Shown one piece after another: positions 16,209 through 24,538 of a stretch of DNA of 35,679 nucleotides. Numbering within the stretch: position 1 is the first letter of the stretch; each line of letters starts with the position of its first letter. The notes beneath the pieces are model-generated. The model was not told the DNA's origin and ran no database searches. It was given only the letters and a program-made list of their open reading frames with translations. The stretch comes from an uncultured Eubacteriales bacterium (GTDB lineage: Bacteria; Bacillota; Clostridia; Oscillospirales; CAG-272). The position numbers and the translations under genes are program-made. The stretch covers positions 1 to 35,679 of the forward strand of contig URDS01000015.1 in the NCBI GenBank assembly GCA_900546635.1, written 5' to 3'.

Positions 16209-17240
16209 TCACTTCCAAAGAAACGGCGGATAAGAATCCAAATCCCCCCGTAAGTACCGCGACAAAAGCAAAGCCTGAACATAAGGAACCAATCCCCAAA
16301 GAATTTTTTCCTCAAGATACGGATGTATGATCGGCTCTTGCTTCCTTTGTTGCCAATGCTTCAGGAATGCTCTGCGAGCATCGTCGGACAAATACCAAGC
16401 GCCGCTTTCCTGCATCTCAAGATCATCCGGTGAAATAATTCGATTATTGACCAACGTCAAAACGAAGCGATCAGCGTAACATGCCCGAAGTTCCTCCATC
16501 AAATCTAAAGCTAATGAGATACGCCCGGGGCGATCACGGTGCATAAACCCAACATACGAATCCAATCCAACTGCTTCCAGAGCCGACGCGCAATCATGTC
16601 CTAATAAGCTATACGCAAACGAGAACAACGCGTTCATTCTGTCCAGCGGCGGCTTTCGCGATCTGGTATGAAAAAAGAATTCCTCTTTACGATTTAAGAT
16701 CATATCATCCAATACACCGAAATAAAGCGTAGCTGCAGCGCCCTCAAATCCTCTCAAAGACTCCATGTCGGTTTCTCCCGCAATATCCGGCAATAATCCC
16801 TTAAGCATTTGTGATGCTGCTTTCAGCTTATCCTCATCGACACGCAAACGATGATCTCGCAATGTGCGCTCTATGCTCCATCGGGCATTATACACTTTTC
16901 CGAATATAAAACATTTTGCAACCATACAGCTTTGTAATAAATCATCTGCGATTCTGTACTGTGCGCGGCGAAGTAAAACATTTCCCTGACTTTCGCCGCA
17001 AATACGCGCTAAAAAACGTCCTCTCGGCGTACAGAAAGTCAAAAATACACCTCGTTCCGCAAGAGCGCCCATCAGTGCCGGAGACGCGCCGGCATAGGAA
17101 AAAGAGATAATGCCCGACAAAATTTGCAAAGGATAACGTCCTACCTCTTCTTGCTCTCGATTTACTACAATATTTTCCCCATCCAAAGAAAGATACGCAT
17201 TTTCCGAGGTAACAAACAGTGTATTCAGCAACTGCTTCAC
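16209..17240 (-). CDS. cas1: CRISPR integrase Cas1 (type I-C)
   Basis: The 343-residue protein starts at a GTG at 17240 (MKQLLNTLFVTSENAYLSLDGE), which matches family N-termini; GGAGG lies eight bases upstream and the GTGA overlaps the cas4 stop by four bases, a sign of coupled translation. The catalytic metal ligands are Glu166 in FEGAAATLYF, His234 in FMHRDRPGR, and the acidic pair in LALDLMEEL near 246-250. Cas1 with Cas2 inserts new spacers at the leader end. The length and order fit subtype I-C. Confidence 0.97.
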   Translation of the reverse strand: MKQLLNTLFVTSENAYLSLDGENIVVNREQEEVGRYPLQILSGIISFSYAGASPALMGALAERGVFLTFCTPRGRFLARICGESQGNVLLRRAQYRIADDLLQSCMVAKCFIFGKVYNARWSIERTLRDHRLRVDEDKLKAASQMLKGLLPDIAGETDMESLRGFEGAAATLYFGVLDDMILNRKEEFFFHTRSRKPPLDRMNALFSFAYSLLGHDCASALEAVGLDSYVGFMHRDRPGRISLALDLMEELRACYADRFVLTLVNNRIISPDDLEMQESGAWYLSDDARRAFLKHWQQRKQEPIIHPYLEEKILWGLVPYVQALLLSRYLRGDLDSYPPFLWK

Positions 17241-17902
17241 GTCTCTTCCCTCCAATGGTCGCCGATATAATCCGACACTTTCTTTATTCGCATTAGCTTG
17301 GGCAAACACAAGTCTTTCAAAGAACAGGCATTACAGGATTTTGTCGGTTTCACCTTTGGTGTATAGCCGCGACGAATTAAAGCATGCATTTCAGACAGCA
17401 TCGTTTTCACCTGTTCGCGCATTTCTTGCGTTAAATCCACCGTTTGTCTGCGTCGAATCTCTCCATAGTAGACAGCGCCCTGCTCAATTTTACAGCAAAG
17501 CATTTCTTCAAGGCACATAACTTGCGCACAAAGCTGAAGCGCATCCGACAAAGTGTGCTCTCCGACCTTTCCTCGCTTGTATTCAATCGGAAACGGCTGC
17601 CAAAACCCATCTCTCCCCTTCAGCGGAATTCCCTCTTTTTGGCGATGAAATTCCAAGACATCGCATTCCCCGGATACGCCCAGCGTCGCAGACTGTACTC
17701 TCAATCCCCGCATAATAACACAATCTCCCCGTGATTCCTGATAATCTGGATTGTGCGCATTCTTGTGGAGAAGTTTACCGTCAATTGTGCGATAATTTTC
17801 AGCCCACTGCTGTTCGATATGAATCAGTGCCCACTGCCGACGACAGAAAGAATAATGTTGCAGACCGGAGATTTGCAAGAAATCCTCCTCATTATAATCC
17901 AT
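17237..17902 (-). CDS. cas4: CRISPR exonuclease Cas4 (type I-C)
   Basis: The 221-residue protein is a RecB-like nuclease with an iron-sulfur cluster. Cys20 in YSFCRRQWALIH and Cys190, Cys193 and Cys199 in SCNACSLKDLCLP are the cluster ligands. The nuclease core is GECDVLEF (Asp81) and IEYKRGK (Glu107, Lys109). In I-C systems Cas4 works with Cas1-Cas2 to trim prespacers and choose those with the proper PAM. Its start overlaps the end of cas7c by 11 bases and its stop overlaps the cas1 start. Confidence 0.97.
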   Translation of the reverse strand: MDYNEEDFLQISGLQHYSFCRRQWALIHIEQQWAENYRTIDGKLLHKNAHNPDYQESRGDCVIMRGLRVQSATLGVSGECDVLEFHRQKEGIPLKGRDGFWQPFPIEYKRGKVGEHTLSDALQLCAQVMCLEEMLCCKIEQGAVYYGEIRRRQTVDLTQEMREQVKTMLSEMHALIRRGYTPKVKPTKSCNACSLKDLCLPKLMRIKKVSDYIGDHWREET

Positions 17903-18737
17903 CTATGACCTCGCAGGATAAGTTTGGCAATTCTTCCAGTGTGATCTCATAATCATCTATACCGGACGGCATATCCACACTGTCTTTCAGTTTTGCATTG
18001 ACAAGACGATGTACCCTTGCGCTGGAATATTGTCCTATATCGCAATTGTGTTCCCACCAGTACAGTTTGTAGACTTCCATTGAACCGTCCGGGCGAGCCG
18101 CCGAGGCATCATTAACAAATAACGTTCTTAAGCATTCTTTCAAAACAGCCGCATCGTCTTCGGAAAAACCTGTCTTTTTGGCCAACTGCACATTGATAGA
18201 ACCTTTCACCTTATATAAGCCAAAACGAACAAAATGTTTTGTTCCCATCGTATCAGATGTACGACCGCCCTCTTTTTTGGACGGCTCGCCATTTACGCTC
18301 TTTACAATCTGCATATCCTCTACTTGAATCGGAGAAAGGCTGACTGCCTGATGAATCGAAACAGGGCCGCGAGCACCGGCAGATACCGACTCGCCTTTAA
18401 AAGCAAATACCTGACCAAAAGCACGCACATCAAGCCAGGATTCGCAGGCCATTTGCACATATGCATCCGGATCTTTTGTTTTAGACAATGTCTTATCCGC
18501 ACGTTCGCTCAGACTTTTATATCCATCACAGCATCTGTCGGCTGATTGCACAAAAATAGACTGACCGAGATCCTGCATACGGTTGCGAATCTTCCGCTTT
18601 ATACACACATCGGACATTTCCCCATAACCGTCATAATCCATACGCGGACTGTTTCCGCTAAGCGGATCACCGTTGGGGTTCGCCATTGTCACAGAAACCA
18701 ATACGACAAAATCAATCTTATTCTTTAAACTGCTCAT
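17892..18737 (-). CDS. cas7c: Cascade backbone subunit Cas7c (Csd2)
   Basis: The 281-residue protein is the I-C Cas7, which polymerises along the crRNA to form the Cascade backbone. The opening FVVLVSVTMANPNGDPLSGNSPR, with NPNGDP, is the family mark. PRMDYDGYGEMSDVCIKRKIRNRM follows. GARGPVSIHQAVSLSPI is in the middle. Its ATG follows the cas8c stop with no gap. Confidence 0.97.
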   Translation of the reverse strand: MSSLKNKIDFVVLVSVTMANPNGDPLSGNSPRMDYDGYGEMSDVCIKRKIRNRMQDLGQSIFVQSADRCCDGYKSLSERADKTLSKTKDPDAYVQMACESWLDVRAFGQVFAFKGESVSAGARGPVSIHQAVSLSPIQVEDMQIVKSVNGEPSKKEGGRTSDTMGTKHFVRFGLYKVKGSINVQLAKKTGFSEDDAAVLKECLRTLFVNDASAARPDGSMEVYKLYWWEHNCDIGQYSSARVHRLVNAKLKDSVDMPSGIDDYEITLEELPNLSCEVIDGL

Positions 18738-19139
18738 TTAATTTTCCTCCTCTTCGATATCTATATCTTTCTTTTTATACATTTCATTTCTTTGAAGATG
18801 ATAACCCAGCAGATAAGTATCTGCCAACGGCCTATTTAATTGTCCATCCGCGATTTCGCTGATTATACCGACAATTTCATCCGTCCGCTTTTTATACACT
18901 GTTCTCTGCTGCGGCTTCATGCGAGGCAGATAGGCCGTGCGCAGCTTTTGATTGATGAGCGTATAGGTTTTCCAAGGACATTGACAATATGCCGCCATCA
19001 TGCGAATCGCGTTGGTTTCACGCTCATCCTTACCGTTTTCGCTGGTCTTGCGATAATAATCCTGCTCTGTTTTTTCCAATACGGCCAGCAGGCGGCCAAA
19101 CTGGAAACTGCAATCTCTGGTGCTCAAATCTGTTTGCAT
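18738..19139 (-). CDS. cas11c: Internal small subunit Cas11c within cas8c
   Basis: An in-frame ATG at 19139 (residue 489 of Cas8c) is preceded on the minus strand by AAGGAGAGGTGGAGT at 19154-19140, the best ribosome binding site in the operon. It would give a 133-residue protein starting MQTDLSTRDCSFQFGRLLAV, rich in predicted helices. It is known that I-C loci make a Cas11 small subunit by internal translation of the 3' end of cas8c, of about this size; the sequence here fits that well. Confidence 0.7.
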   Translation of the reverse strand: MQTDLSTRDCSFQFGRLLAVLEKTEQDYYRKTSENGKDERETNAIRMMAAYCQCPWKTYTLINQKLRTAYLPRMKPQQRTVYKKRTDEIVGIISEIADGQLNRPLADTYLLGYHLQRNEMYKKKDIDIEEEEN

Positions 19140-20603
19140 ACTCCACCTCTCCTTATCCTGATCATGATCAGCATGATATTTTTGTATGACGGCGCAAGTG
19201 CAAAACAGCAACTGCCGTCGTGCGTTATTCTCATAAAGGTACATTTTTGACACTCTTTGCACCAATTGCTGTTCTATATCATAAGGGAACGGCCTTTTAT
19301 CTACCCTGCACGAAATGAGTCTCTGCATCTGCTGCCGAAGAATTTGATCATCCGTGACAAACTTTCCGTCCCTATAGGAACCAAATGCATAATTGACGAT
19401 TTGAAACAGGGACGGCTGCTGAACACCATATATTCCGTTTTCCCAGCAGCAAGTTTCATCCCAATAGAAAAGCCTGTCCAAAAAGTCGGATACCAGCAGT
19501 TCATTGTAGTAGGTTAGTGAAAGACGCCCAGTTGTAGCAGCATCAAAAGCAGCGATAATAACGCCTGCGTTTTCCGGAAGATTATTTTTCCAACTTGCGA
19601 GCGTTTTGGCCAATGCATCCTTATATTCTGTAGGTTCTATTCGCGGCTTTTCACTTTTAATACTCATCGCGCCGGCAGCATGCGGAACTCTGTTGCCCTG
19701 CGGATTCCAACATAAAAATGTCCGTCCGCCATATGAAGTGTATGATGTCCCCTCCTCATGCTCTGTTTGCTTGCCTCCGGGCATCGCCACTCTGACGCCT
19801 TGATTTGCAACAATCCAACTTAACGCATTATGTGATTTTTGTGAGGCAGTATAACTTACAGTCATGGCCTGCCAAAACTCAGAAAAACGCCCGCGATAAG
19901 TAAAATTGCTATTGTCATTCGCAGAAATCAATTTTGCATTCCCATTTATCGGCACAACACCTTTTGGGTGCTGCAATGCAGGCGCTTCCACATCCCCCGT
20001 TACCATACACACGGTTCCCTCATCATTGGATCGTTTGGCCTGATAAAACGCGATAAAAGATTGCATCAATTGACGATCAGTCCAACAAGGCCCGCTGCTT
20101 TCTGCTCCCAGTCCATTAACTACAAAACGAACAAGGTATTTCCCCTCTTTCTTTTCATCAAACTTTTCTTCTGCATCAAGCATAATCACATTTGATGTCT
20201 GCAAATCTTTTAGGATCGTTCCGGCTTTCACATAAGTCAAAATCGGCTGTAATTTCTGATGTGTATATTCCGAATCCGTCCATTCTTCCAACTGAGTTAT
20301 ATAAAGTTGCTGCTTTTCTTTATCTTGAGGGGAAAGATAACATAACTGATCGCACAAGGGATATGGAACCGGTGAAAATGTACGTCCCGAAGATTTTTCC
20401 GTCACCGGAATGATAATCTTCGGCTCCTTTTTATCTACAGCGCGGGCATCCATAAACCTACCATCCCGATCGATTGTGATTTCGATATCCGATGATGTAA
20501 GCATGTGTGAAATCGGTGCCAGCGGTACCTGTCCTTCCGAGACAATACCGGCCAAATGCGCAAAAGAATCATACGTCTCACAGGCTTTTTGCAACAGCCC
20601 CAT
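18738..20603 (-). CDS. cas8c: Cascade large subunit Cas8c (Csd1)
   Basis: The 621-residue protein is the I-C large subunit, which recognises the PAM and, with the small subunit, stabilises the target R-loop. The start MGLLQKACETYDSFAHLAG and later DNSNFTYRGRF, ALSWIVANQG and LSLTYYNELL are typical of Csd1. The length is normal. The ATG follows the cas5c stop directly. An internal in-frame ATG at residue 489 with a very strong ribosome binding site probably gives the separate small subunit (see the internal entry at 18738-19139). Confidence 0.96.
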   Translation of the reverse strand: MGLLQKACETYDSFAHLAGIVSEGQVPLAPISHMLTSSDIEITIDRDGRFMDARAVDKKEPKIIIPVTEKSSGRTFSPVPYPLCDQLCYLSPQDKEKQQLYITQLEEWTDSEYTHQKLQPILTYVKAGTILKDLQTSNVIMLDAEEKFDEKKEGKYLVRFVVNGLGAESSGPCWTDRQLMQSFIAFYQAKRSNDEGTVCMVTGDVEAPALQHPKGVVPINGNAKLISANDNSNFTYRGRFSEFWQAMTVSYTASQKSHNALSWIVANQGVRVAMPGGKQTEHEEGTSYTSYGGRTFLCWNPQGNRVPHAAGAMSIKSEKPRIEPTEYKDALAKTLASWKNNLPENAGVIIAAFDAATTGRLSLTYYNELLVSDFLDRLFYWDETCCWENGIYGVQQPSLFQIVNYAFGSYRDGKFVTDDQILRQQMQRLISCRVDKRPFPYDIEQQLVQRVSKMYLYENNARRQLLFCTCAVIQKYHADHDQDKERWSMQTDLSTRDCSFQFGRLLAVLEKTEQDYYRKTSENGKDERETNAIRMMAAYCQCPWKTYTLINQKLRTAYLPRMKPQQRTVYKKRTDEIVGIISEIADGQLNRPLADTYLLGYHLQRNEMYKKKDIDIEEEEN

Positions 20604-21332
20604 CTATTTCACCTCCCCAAATTCCCGTAATCCGCAAAAATTGTTCTGCTTCTCACCAAAAATTTTGATCTCCATATCCCGCAACGGCTTTGTAATCGTA
20701 CATTCTTCCGGTCTTGGAAAAACGATAACCCCCTTTTTCATTACCGGATGCCAAAAACGCGCAGTCATTTTGTTCTTTGTTTCTTTAGAATATGCCTCAT
20801 CGGCATACGTGATCCCATGATACATCAGTCCAAAAGCAAGTTCGGGCAGATTATCATAGCAGCCGTTCCCCTCATCAAATACACACGGTTTTACATACCC
20901 TTGGCATTCCCTTGTGCCCAAAAAAACATCTCGGCGGCCTCCTTTTTCTATCATCCGTTTTGCAATGTTATGATGCTTATTTTCATTGCGATCACCGGCC
21001 AATTCAGGACGATTTTCATTCCATTCAAAATGTGCCCGAACATAATAGCGGCAATGCTTTAAATATGTATAATAGGAAAGATCGTTTCCGCCACGATGAT
21101 ACTTTATCGGACGAATTCCTTTCACCTCGGTCTGTATCGGTTTTAAAATCCGAACGGCATCAATATACCAAATGATCGTAGGTTTCCAATAAACTGATGA
21201 TAGGATCCCCTTTAACGCTTCATAAGTCGGCACCTGATAACTGCACTTTTCTCCGCCGACCCGCATGATGGGATCTGAAAACAGCGCATAATCCCCGCTG
21301 ACCTCAAACTCAACAACATTTGGATGTTCCAT
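20604..21332 (-). CDS. cas5c: Pre-crRNA nuclease and Cascade subunit Cas5c (Cas5d)
   Basis: The 242-residue protein is the I-C Cas5, which both binds the 5' handle of crRNA and cuts the pre-crRNA, since I-C loci have no cas6. The start VVEFEVSGDYALFSDPIMRVGGEK is typical. Tyr48, Lys119 and His120 (in NKHHNIAKR) occupy the places of the Tyr-Lys-His catalytic residues of studied Cas5d enzymes; that assignment is by position. It starts three bases after the cas3 stop. Confidence 0.96.
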   Translation of the reverse strand: MEHPNVVEFEVSGDYALFSDPIMRVGGEKCSYQVPTYEALKGILSSVYWKPTIIWYIDAVRILKPIQTEVKGIRPIKYHRGGNDLSYYTYLKHCRYYVRAHFEWNENRPELAGDRNENKHHNIAKRMIEKGGRRDVFLGTRECQGYVKPCVFDEGNGCYDNLPELAFGLMYHGITYADEAYSKETKNKMTARFWHPVMKKGVIVFPRPEECTITKPLRDMEIKIFGEKQNNFCGLREFGEVK

Positions 21333-21335
21333 CTC

Positions 21336-23744
21336 TCACTCCTCCAAAAATTCCATAGTACTTTCTTCTATCGTAAAACCTATGCTATCATCATAATGAC
21401 CTATAAGCATCTGTGCGCCGCCTGAAAGTTCTTTGAGCGCCCCTTCCCGTTGCAGTCTTTCTATCTGATAATGATACAATGAAACCGTATACGGTTTCGC
21501 CTTTGTTAAATGTTCTTTCACATAAGCAAGATCGTATTCTGCACGCCGATCACACAACGCAGAAATAATCTTTTTTGCGTCACCGTATGGAACAATTACA
21601 TCCGTCGTATCATCATCAAATACTTTGAAGCATGTACCCGCAAGTTTGAATGCCTGATGCAGATAATAATTTTCCTCTTTCGGCGACTTGCCGAGCGCAA
21701 ACCGTTCATTCAAGGCAAGCAGCGAAAACAGACTATATTTTTCTTTTGTCATATAGTTCTGATGGTCCCTCTGCATCCGCTTGTATAAAACACGGTAATA
21801 ATATTCAATAGACCGGTCCGAAGCCAGAGACTCCTGAAAGTCTTCCGGATGCCGACGAAATTCTTCCAGCAACTCTAAAGTCGCGGCTTTTCCCGCCTGA
21901 ATATCCGGCAATTTTCGAAGATCTTCTCCTTTACATTGTACAAGATAAACCGGCGAAACCATTCCGATTCCGGCCTCGCCGTTGCGGTTACACCGCCCGG
22001 CGGCCTGAACAACGCTGTCCATACCGGCAGAGAGTCGAATCACCCGCATAAAAGAAATATCCACGCCTGCCTCAATAAGCTGCGTCGAAACACACAGCGT
22101 TTTTTTACCGTCCTTTAAAGACCGCCTTATATTCTCCAGCACCGTTCTTCGATGTGCAATACACATGGCAGCAGACAAATGGTAACAGTCCCCGCCGAAA
22201 TCCTTCAAATAATGATATAACTTTTCCGTTTCATCTTTTTTGTTGCAAACAATCAACAAGCTGTCCGCCGTATCCAAAATTTTCAGTGCAAAATATGCAG
22301 TCTCTTCAATAGACATATTTCCTTCATCCTGAATATCGGTTCTCCGAAACACATTCCATAGCTTGGGGTCATAGGGAACAATCACATTCGCATCGTACTC
22401 ACGCAACGGATGGTCAAGCTTCTCAAAGCAAGGGAGTGTCGCCGAGCATAAAACAACAGTCGCCCCGCAAACCTCCGCCAAAAAGTTTATAGCAAGCGCA
22501 AACATCGAAAGCATTCGGCTCGGAACGGTCTGAACTTCGTCTATCACCAAAATACTGTCACAGAGTGCATGGAAGCGCCGTATTGCCGTGGTTTTTCCCG
22601 AGAAAAGCGTATTCAAAAATTGAACCAATGTCGTAATGATAATCGGTGCATCCCAAGTTTCGACCAGCAATTCTCTTTCGTCCAGTTCATCCTTTTCTTC
22701 TGTCGGGGACAAATTAGAATGATGCTCCAAAATAAGGCTGTCATCTTGCACATAGTCTCGGATGACCTGCGCATTTTGCTCCAAAATGCTCAACAGAGGC
22801 GAAGTGAAAATAATGCGTTGCTTTTTCCATTTTACAGCATGCGCCAGCGCATACCGCACAGAAGAAAGCGTTTTTCCGCCGCCGGTCGGAACATTCAAGC
22901 GAAAAATACCTCCCGGCCGCTTTGCAAATGCCCTGCACTGTTCGGAAATGTAACGTCTCCCTTTTTGGATCGCACTATCCTGAGGCAAACATTCAAGTTT
23001 ATCCTCTACCCGCTCAAGGCAATCCGCCCACATCCGGCTCAGTTGTTCCGAAGTTTTTCTCGACGGGAAATACAGATCTCCCATAAATTCGGCTGTGTCC
23101 CAGCGATCACCGTCAATCACGGCGGATAGCAAAAGCCGGGCAAGCATTCCGGTATAAAAAGCCCGTTCTTCCTCGCAGCGTTCTCCATCATCGTCTTCCG
23201 GCGTTATTTCGCAAATATGGGATAAAATTTTTTGAAGTTCCTCTGCTGCAGCATCAAAATACCTATTCAGTTCATCTTTATTCGCACAATAAGTATAAAA
23301 ATTATGAATCGCCTCATCGCAGCCGATATCCTGTTTGCCGATTCTATGCTCAAATCCGTTATTGTGCTGTTTGTCCACACAATCAAACAAACCATGATGG
23401 GCTCCCGACGCCAGCGCAAGCAATTCACAGGCAATGTCAGAAAAACTTTGCGCTGCTCCATGATAGTTCTCCAATAAAAGACGTACACCGGCAAATGTGT
23501 GATTGACAGAACCGCGCAGCGTCTCTTCTCCGTTTGCGGATCGAATAAGATAGTCTCGAAATCGCTCTGTATATTTACCGGCGTCGTGAACAAGTCCAAC
23601 CAGATACGCGCTTTTAGACAATCCACAAGAATTCAAAAATAAAGCGGCATATTTTGCAGTATTGCGGCAATGCTCGCTGACAGTTTGGATTTTTTGCTTG
23701 CTCTCGCCGTATCGAAAACGAATGTGCGCCGGAAATACATCCAT
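21336..23744 (-). CDS. cas3: CRISPR nuclease-helicase Cas3 (HD plus DExH)
   Basis: The protein is 802 residues from the ATG at 23744 (MDVFPAHIRFRYGES), chosen because GGAAG precedes it and family members begin near there; ATGs 18 and 33 bases upstream (the latter at 23777) are possible but lack a site. The HD nuclease domain has His53-Asp54 in LVHDAGKY and HH at 116-117. The helicase has Walker A VPTGGGKT ending at 292, the DEVQ box at 402-405, SAT in VLCSATLP, and motif VI QAAGRCNRNG near 580-589. Cas3 is recruited by Cascade to unwind and degrade target DNA. It is the first gene of the operon. Confidence 0.97.
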   Translation of the reverse strand: MDVFPAHIRFRYGESKQKIQTVSEHCRNTAKYAALFLNSCGLSKSAYLVGLVHDAGKYTERFRDYLIRSANGEETLRGSVNHTFAGVRLLLENYHGAAQSFSDIACELLALASGAHHGLFDCVDKQHNNGFEHRIGKQDIGCDEAIHNFYTYCANKDELNRYFDAAAEELQKILSHICEITPEDDDGERCEEERAFYTGMLARLLLSAVIDGDRWDTAEFMGDLYFPSRKTSEQLSRMWADCLERVEDKLECLPQDSAIQKGRRYISEQCRAFAKRPGGIFRLNVPTGGGKTLSSVRYALAHAVKWKKQRIIFTSPLLSILEQNAQVIRDYVQDDSLILEHHSNLSPTEEKDELDERELLVETWDAPIIITTLVQFLNTLFSGKTTAIRRFHALCDSILVIDEVQTVPSRMLSMFALAINFLAEVCGATVVLCSATLPCFEKLDHPLREYDANVIVPYDPKLWNVFRRTDIQDEGNMSIEETAYFALKILDTADSLLIVCNKKDETEKLYHYLKDFGGDCYHLSAAMCIAHRRTVLENIRRSLKDGKKTLCVSTQLIEAGVDISFMRVIRLSAGMDSVVQAAGRCNRNGEAGIGMVSPVYLVQCKGEDLRKLPDIQAGKAATLELLEEFRRHPEDFQESLASDRSIEYYYRVLYKRMQRDHQNYMTKEKYSLFSLLALNERFALGKSPKEENYYLHQAFKLAGTCFKVFDDDTTDVIVPYGDAKKIISALCDRRAEYDLAYVKEHLTKAKPYTVSLYHYQIERLQREGALKELSGGAQMLIGHYDDSIGFTIEESTMEFLEE

Positions 23745-23878
23745 TCTTTCACTTCCATTCATATCTTGAAAAATCATGCGCTGTTGCCAGACAAGATACC
23801 TATACTGCCCCTTGTGTTAACCATGTATTGATAAATGTATGATTTTAATTTGTTCAAATCAAACTGATTTTTTATTCA

Positions 23879-23907
23879 ATTATAGCATTCTTTTATCAAA
23901 ATTGCAA
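23879..23907 (-). promoter_or_regulatory. Promoter of the cas operon
   Basis: Minus-strand TTGCAA (23902-23907) and TATAAT (23879-23884) have 17-base spacing. The leader to the cas3 start is about 130 bases. The remainder of 23745-24000 is AT-rich and holds nothing else I recognise. Confidence 0.7.
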
Positions 23908-24000
23908 CAAAAATGTTAAAATTTTCCACAATTTTCTTGAAATTTGGAATTTTTCATCAATCCATATATTTGAAATCCAAGAATCAAACCATTTTATATA

Positions 24001-24058
24001 TTGACAAAAACGAGAAAAAATGTATAATAGTTTCATGCGCAACAGTTGCGGTCGCAAC
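24001..24058 (+). promoter_or_regulatory. marR promoter with a triple half-site operator
   Basis: TTGACA (24001-24006) and TATAAT (24023-24028) are 16 bases apart. Just downstream lie three alternating half-sites: CGCAAC (24038-24043), GTTGCG (24045-24050) and CGCAAC (24053-24058). They give two overlapping palindromes, with 1-base and 2-base centres. A site over the transcription start is typical of MarR autorepression; binding by this MarR is inferred. Confidence 0.75.
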
Positions 24059-24088
24059 AAAGCACAGCGATACAGAAAGGAATAGCTT

Positions 24089-24538
24089 ATGCCGACTTTA
24101 ATGCGCCAAATCAACGTCATCAGCCGCTGCGCCGGAATCTACCGGACAGATCAACTGCGCGGAACAGACCTCCATGCCTGCCATCACAGTTACGTTCTGA
24201 CGATCTGCCGTCATCCCGGAATTTCTCAGGAAGAACTGTCCCATCATATTTATATCAACAAAAGCAACGTCACCCGCCATTTGGCCTATCTGGAAACACA
24301 TGACTATGTTATCCGCAGTCAAAGCGAAACAGACAAACGTGTTATGCTTGTCTATCCTACGCAAAAAATGCTGAATGTACTTCCGGATATAAAACGAATT
24401 ACCGGAGAATGGAATGAATATCTCACCGCAGAATTTTCAGACCAGGAACTGAATCAATTTCGATCCATGCTGGATCGGATCGCAGATCGCGCGAAAAAAT
24501 ACGTAGATGACAAGGAAGAACAAAAAATATGCGAATGA
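24089..24538 (+). CDS. MarR-family transcriptional regulator
   Basis: The 149-residue protein is a full-length MarR regulator. The winged helix is near residues 35-95, with HPGISQEELSHHIYINKSNVTRHLAYLE and the wing RSQSETDKRVMLVYPTQK. The ATG has AAAGGA upstream. It is the first gene of the exporter operon and overlaps the first ABC gene. MarR members in front of heterodimeric exporters usually repress the operon until a toxic compound binds; the operator at 24038-24058 fits this. Confidence 0.93.
   Translation: MPTLMRQINVISRCAGIYRTDQLRGTDLHACHHSYVLTICRHPGISQEELSHHIYINKSNVTRHLAYLETHDYVIRSQSETDKRVMLVYPTQKMLNVLPDIKRITGEWNEYLTAEFSDQELNQFRSMLDRIADRAKKYVDDKEEQKICE

Noticed and set aside
15908..23744. 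Missing cas6 as a defect of the CRISPR locus
   Set aside because: I-C systems normally lack cas6; Cas5c carries out crRNA processing and its Tyr-Lys-His residues are present.
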